Shown here: positions 3,756 through 6,694 of the stretch, in pieces
Position numbering within the stretch: position 1 is the first letter of the stretch
How the letters are laid out: each line of letters starts with the position of its first letter
NCBI GenBank assembly: GCA_947455015.1
Contig: CANGMY010000081.1
Span: 1-6,694 of the forward strand
Source of the DNA: Microthrixaceae bacterium
GTDB taxonomy: Bacteria > Actinomycetota > Acidimicrobiia > Acidimicrobiales > Acidimicrobilacustridaceae
DNA: 6,694 nucleotides
Direction of reading: 5' to 3'
The notes under the pieces: model-generated
The model's input: only the letters and a program-made list of their open reading frames with translations
Told to the model about the DNA's origin: nothing
Database searches by the model: none
Program-made: the position numbers and the translations under genes

Positions 3756-6694
3756 ATGACCACTCCAAACACCAGCGTCCAACAAATAGAGATTGAAGCA
3801 TCGAACGATGTGACAACTCCACCAAAGTGGATCGCGATTTCGACGGTCCCGTTTCTCATCGGCGCGTTCTTCCAACGATTCGGCGAGATCGTGTATCTCA
3901 CACGCCTCGATCGGGTCCTCGATCCGTTCACGATGGCCGCTCGCGGATTCGAGTTATGGAATCCCTATGGGGACATGGGCGCACTTCAGTTTCAACAAAA
4001 TGGCTACTGGTTTCCCTTTGACCTTTGGTTTGGGCTCACGAAGGCGCTGCATATCCCACCGTGGATTAGCGAACGACTTTTCATTTACGTCTTTCTCGCA
4101 ATTGCCCTTTGGGGATTCGTTCGCCTCGCTGACGCATTCAACATCGGGCGACCATCCACCCGACTAGCAGCGGGATTTGCCTACGCAGTTTCTCCCGTCA
4201 TCCTTTCGCGCATCGGATGGCAGTCACCGTTCGCCATGGGAGTCGTGTTCCTACCGTGGGCGTTGCTGCCGCTCGTGCGAGCTTCGAAATCGGGTTCGAC
4301 CCGAAAGGCAGCAGCCCAATCGGCGATCGCTATTGCACTGATTGGCGGAGCAAATGCGGCAGTCACAGTCGCGATCCTCCCGCTTCCGCTTCTGTACCTT
4401 CTTTGTCGCTCACGGGGCCCCCGCCGAGCAAGCCTTCTGCGCTGGTGGATTTTTGCCGTCCCGATGGCCACGCTGTGGTGGCTTGTCGGCCTCTATCTCT
4501 TCGGTAAATACGGCCCCGATGTTTTGCAGTACACCGAATCGGTCAAGGCAACAACGGCACCAACCTCCCTCTTCGAAGTTCTACGTGGCACTGCTGATTG
4601 GGTTTCCCGACTACCAGGTGGAACGAATCCAGCCGGATTCGCACTCACTCTCCGCACAGTGCCAATCCTGGCAACCACGCTTGTTGCTGGAGTTGGAATC
4701 GCGGGCCTGGCTCGGCGTCACCTCCCCGAGCGAACGTTCCTCATCTCAAGTTTCGTGCTCGGTGTTGCCGCAGTTGGTGGCGCCTTCGGTGGCCTCTTCG
4801 GCAATCCAGCAACTACTCAATACCGGAACCTGCTTGATGGCGCTCTCAACGCATTTCGAAATGTTTATAAATTTCAGGCCTTCATCGCTCTTCCCCTTGC
4901 TTTCGGAGTAGCTCACGTCCTTGCGGGACTTCTTGATTACAAGGTCATCAGAAATCAAGCATTCTTCCGACGAAGCCTCGCTGGCGTCGCAATCATCGTG
5001 CTCGCGCTTGCGTCATGGCCGCTTTGGAGAAACTCGCTTACTCGCGGTCCCGGCACTTCAGAGATTCCCAAAGCTTGGGTCGATGCGAATGAATGGTTGA
5101 GCCAAAACTCTCCCGGACGCACACTCGTTCTGCCAGGTATTCCTGATGCCGATTTCAATTGGGGATTTACCGCTCAGATACCAATTCAATGGGGATCTGA
5201 CGTCACGTGGGCAACAAGAAGTCAGGCTCCTCTAAGCGGGCTCGATGTCGTGGAGTATCTCGACGCAACCGAGTCCGTCATCGAGCAGGGCGGCAACCCG
5301 GGGCTTGTCGAGTACCTCCGCCGCGGCGGCTTCACATCTGTCGTTGTTCCCAATGATCAACGCTCAGAAGCAAACGGCGCACCGCCGCCCGAGTCAGTTC
5401 GGAACGCCATGACAGCGAGTGGATTCACCGTCACCGCAGGATTTGGCGATCGCTCCTATGGCTATGGCGATCTTCAACAAGTCGAGATCTACTCAGTGCC
5501 GGGTGGTGTCGTGGCGAACACCTATGCCGAATCGTCGACGACTTGGTTAAGCGGTGATATCGCCTCAACTCTTTCTCTCCCCAAAGCCGTGTTCGGCGAT
5601 CGGCCGTACCTCCTCACCCGAGATCGCACTCCCACACCACTGGTGCCATCGCAGTGGATCGTCACTGACGGTAACCAAGCTTCAACCGTCGACTACGGGC
5701 TCAATCGCAACAACAAGAGTTACATCCACGGTTCAAACAACGACCCAGTTCCTGCCGGTCAAGATCCAACGAGTCGTACCTATCAGAAGCTCGATGGTTT
5801 CTCGTCTGTCACCGCCTCAAGCGTCGGCCCCGGGATGTTCATTGCAAATATCCCAGCCTTCGATCCAGCACACATTCTCGATGGCGACGCGAGCACTTGG
5901 TGGGTTCCCCATCGCGATCAAGTCAACGGATTCGACGCGTGGGGACCTGTCGATCCATTTGTCGAAGTCGAATTTGCAACCCCGACTGCAATCGATCATC
6001 TCGATGTCGCCCTCTACATCGGACCATACGCAACGCTTTCACCAATCGATGTCACCGTGCGCACTGACGCTGGCGAGGCGACCACCACCCTTCAACCAAT
6101 CCAATTGATGCAGCCGCTCAATGTCGTTCCCGGCGTCACAAAGACCGTAAAAGTCTCTATCGCTCGTAGTTCCTATCTTGCGCTCGACGACGTGGTTGGA
6201 ATTCGCGAACTCACACTTCCCGGTGCCCCGGTCACTCCCCGACTCGTTGTTCCCAGCCAACTCAATAGCCAGTTCTCCACTCCGGGCACACCAGACCCTG
6301 CATGGGTCTTCACGCGAAACCGTGCTGCAACCTCACCAATCGTTTCGCTCAATTCTGAATCACAGATCGCACGCGAATTCACGGTTCCCAAAGTTGGGAT
6401 GTTCAACCTCTTTGCCACCGCTTCAGCGACGGAGGGACAGCAACTTCTCCGATGGCTCGGCACCACACCAACCTTTTCAATCACCGCTGACACCACTTGG
6501 GGCAATAACCCCAAAGCGGGTCCACGCAATCTTGTCGATCGAGACAGCACCACCCATTGGCGCAGCGGCACTGAGATCACCGAAGCCGGCGGCAGCGCAC
6601 TTCTCGATCTGAAATGGAATGAGCCGAGAACAATTTCATCGCTCGTGCTTGTCCGCGGCGCAGGCGAAGCAATGCCCAGAGACCTCGTCATTTA
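3756..6694 (+). CDS. AftD-like GT-C arabinofuranosyltransferase with discoidin/CBM modules (3' end outside the window)
   Basis: One frame runs unbroken from the ATG at 3756 to the window end (979 codons plus two bases), found by translating that frame directly. It resembles the alpha-(1->3)-arabinofuranosyltransferase AftD family, GT-C enzymes that transfer sugar from polyprenyl phosphate to envelope polysaccharide outside the membrane; M. tuberculosis AftD is about 1400 residues. A 24-residue polar N terminus precedes about ten hydrophobic helices between residues 25 and 424. The first outer loop holds LTRLDRVLDPF, with D52 and D56 as candidate catalytic acids, and the family-like YWFP (84-87). 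FRNVYKF (367-373) sits before a later helix. From about residue 430 the chain is polar and presumably exported, with WIVTD (634-638). One F5/8-type-C (carbohydrate-binding) module spans about 680-822 (VTASS, DGDASTWW) and a second begins near 908 (VDRDSTTHW 927-935). The start follows the GT4 stop by 21 nt with no Shine-Dalgarno. The sugar transferred may not be arabinose; no arabinose-donor genes are in view. Confidence 0.87.
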   Translation, partial: MTTPNTSVQQIEIEASNDVTTPPKWIAISTVPFLIGAFFQRFGEIVYLTRLDRVLDPFTMAARGFELWNPYGDMGALQFQQNGYWFPFDLWFGLTKALHIPPWISERLFIYVFLAIALWGFVRLADAFNIGRPSTRLAAGFAYAVSPVILSRIGWQSPFAMGVVFLPWALLPLVRASKSGSTRKAAAQSAIAIALIGGANAAVTVAILPLPLLYLLCRSRGPRRASLLRWWIFAVPMATLWWLVGLYLFGKYGPDVLQYTESVKATTAPTSLFEVLRGTADWVSRLPGGTNPAGFALTLRTVPILATTLVAGVGIAGLARRHLPERTFLISSFVLGVAAVGGAFGGLFGNPATTQYRNLLDGALNAFRNVYKFQAFIALPLAFGVAHVLAGLLDYKVIRNQAFFRRSLAGVAIIVLALASWPLWRNSLTRGPGTSEIPKAWVDANEWLSQNSPGRTLVLPGIPDADFNWGFTAQIPIQWGSDVTWATRSQAPLSGLDVVEYLDATESVIEQGGNPGLVEYLRRGGFTSVVVPNDQRSEANGAPPPESVRNAMTASGFTVTAGFGDRSYGYGDLQQVEIYSVPGGVVANTYAESSTTWLSGDIASTLSLPKAVFGDRPYLLTRDRTPTPLVPSQWIVTDGNQASTVDYGLNRNNKSYIHGSNNDPVPAGQDPTSRTYQKLDGFSSVTASSVGPGMFIANIPAFDPAHILDGDASTWWVPHRDQVNGFDAWGPVDPFVEVEFATPTAIDHLDVALYIGPYATLSPIDVTVRTDAGEATTTLQPIQLMQPLNVVPGVTKTVKVSIARSSYLALDDVVGIRELTLPGAPVTPRLVVPSQLNSQFSTPGTPDPAWVFTRNRAATSPIVSLNSESQIAREFTVPKVGMFNLFATASATEGQQLLRWLGTTPTFSITADTTWGNNPKAGPRNLVDRDSTTHWRSGTEITEAGGSALLDLKWNEPRTISSLVLVRGAGEAMPRDLVI

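Noticed and set aside
4342..4911. 189-codon plus-strand open frame
   Set aside because: It sits in another frame inside the AftD-like gene; the real frame gives membrane helices and the FRNVYKF motif, while this one gives low-complexity Ser-rich sequence.
5554..6108. 184-codon plus-strand open frame
   Set aside because: It is out of frame within the exported part of the AftD-like gene, where the real frame encodes a discoidin module; its own product is Ser/Thr/Pro-rich without motifs.
6497..6514. Hairpin TTGGGG-N6-CCCCAA
   Set aside because: A perfect 6-bp stem, but it is inside the AftD-like coding frame with no T tract after it; I see no sign of a terminator or RNA element.
6173..6691. 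172-codon minus-strand open frame near the window end
   Set aside because: It is antisense to the second discoidin region of the AftD-like gene and shows no family motif.

Overview
The window looks like part of a chromosome from a moderate-GC actinobacterium (GC in the mid to high 50s, judged by eye). Three things point there: an AftD-type GT-C arabinofuranosyltransferase, which is an actinobacterial family; the lack of clear Shine-Dalgarno sequences before most starts; and two genes with a TANNNT box 6-7 nt before the start codon, the pattern of leaderless actinobacterial transcripts. GC lower than in most mycobacteria or streptomycetes, plus the FkbM and GT2 neighbours, suggests an Acidimicrobiia-like or other environmental lineage, but I cannot prove the taxon from this sequence.

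Layout. Positions 1-273 (+) are the last 90 codons of an acyl-CoA dehydrogenase, followed by a small candidate terminator. It converges on an FkbM-family methyltransferase on the minus strand (stop at 306; start at 1112 or, less likely, 1184). That gene is divergent from a plus-strand run: a class I SAM methyltransferase (1198-1809), a GT2 glycosyltransferase of the polyprenyl/dolichyl-phosphate sugar synthase type (1890-2663), a GT4 glycosyltransferase (2679-3734), and a very large membrane glycosyltransferase that starts at 3756 and is still open at 6694 (979 codons in the window). There are no RNA genes, insertion sequences or CRISPR arrays that I can see, and no gene-free stretch longer than about 90 bases.

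How it fits together (inference). The last three genes are tightly spaced (15 and 21 nt) and form a plausible envelope-glycan module. The GT2 would charge a polyprenyl-phosphate carrier on the cytoplasmic side. The GT4 would add a sugar from a nucleotide donor to a lipid-linked acceptor. The GT-C enzyme, with a multi-pass N-terminal half and a large exported part carrying two discoidin/CBM-like modules, would transfer lipid-phosphate-linked sugar to the growing polysaccharide outside the membrane. The two divergent methyltransferases could decorate the same glycan, but their substrates are unknown. The acyl-CoA dehydrogenase appears to be an unrelated fatty-acid catabolism neighbour.

The most notable points are the AftD-like protein itself, with an altered form of a family motif; the two predicted leaderless promoters; and a perfect 7-bp inverted repeat that overlaps the predicted -10 box of the glycosyltransferase run.
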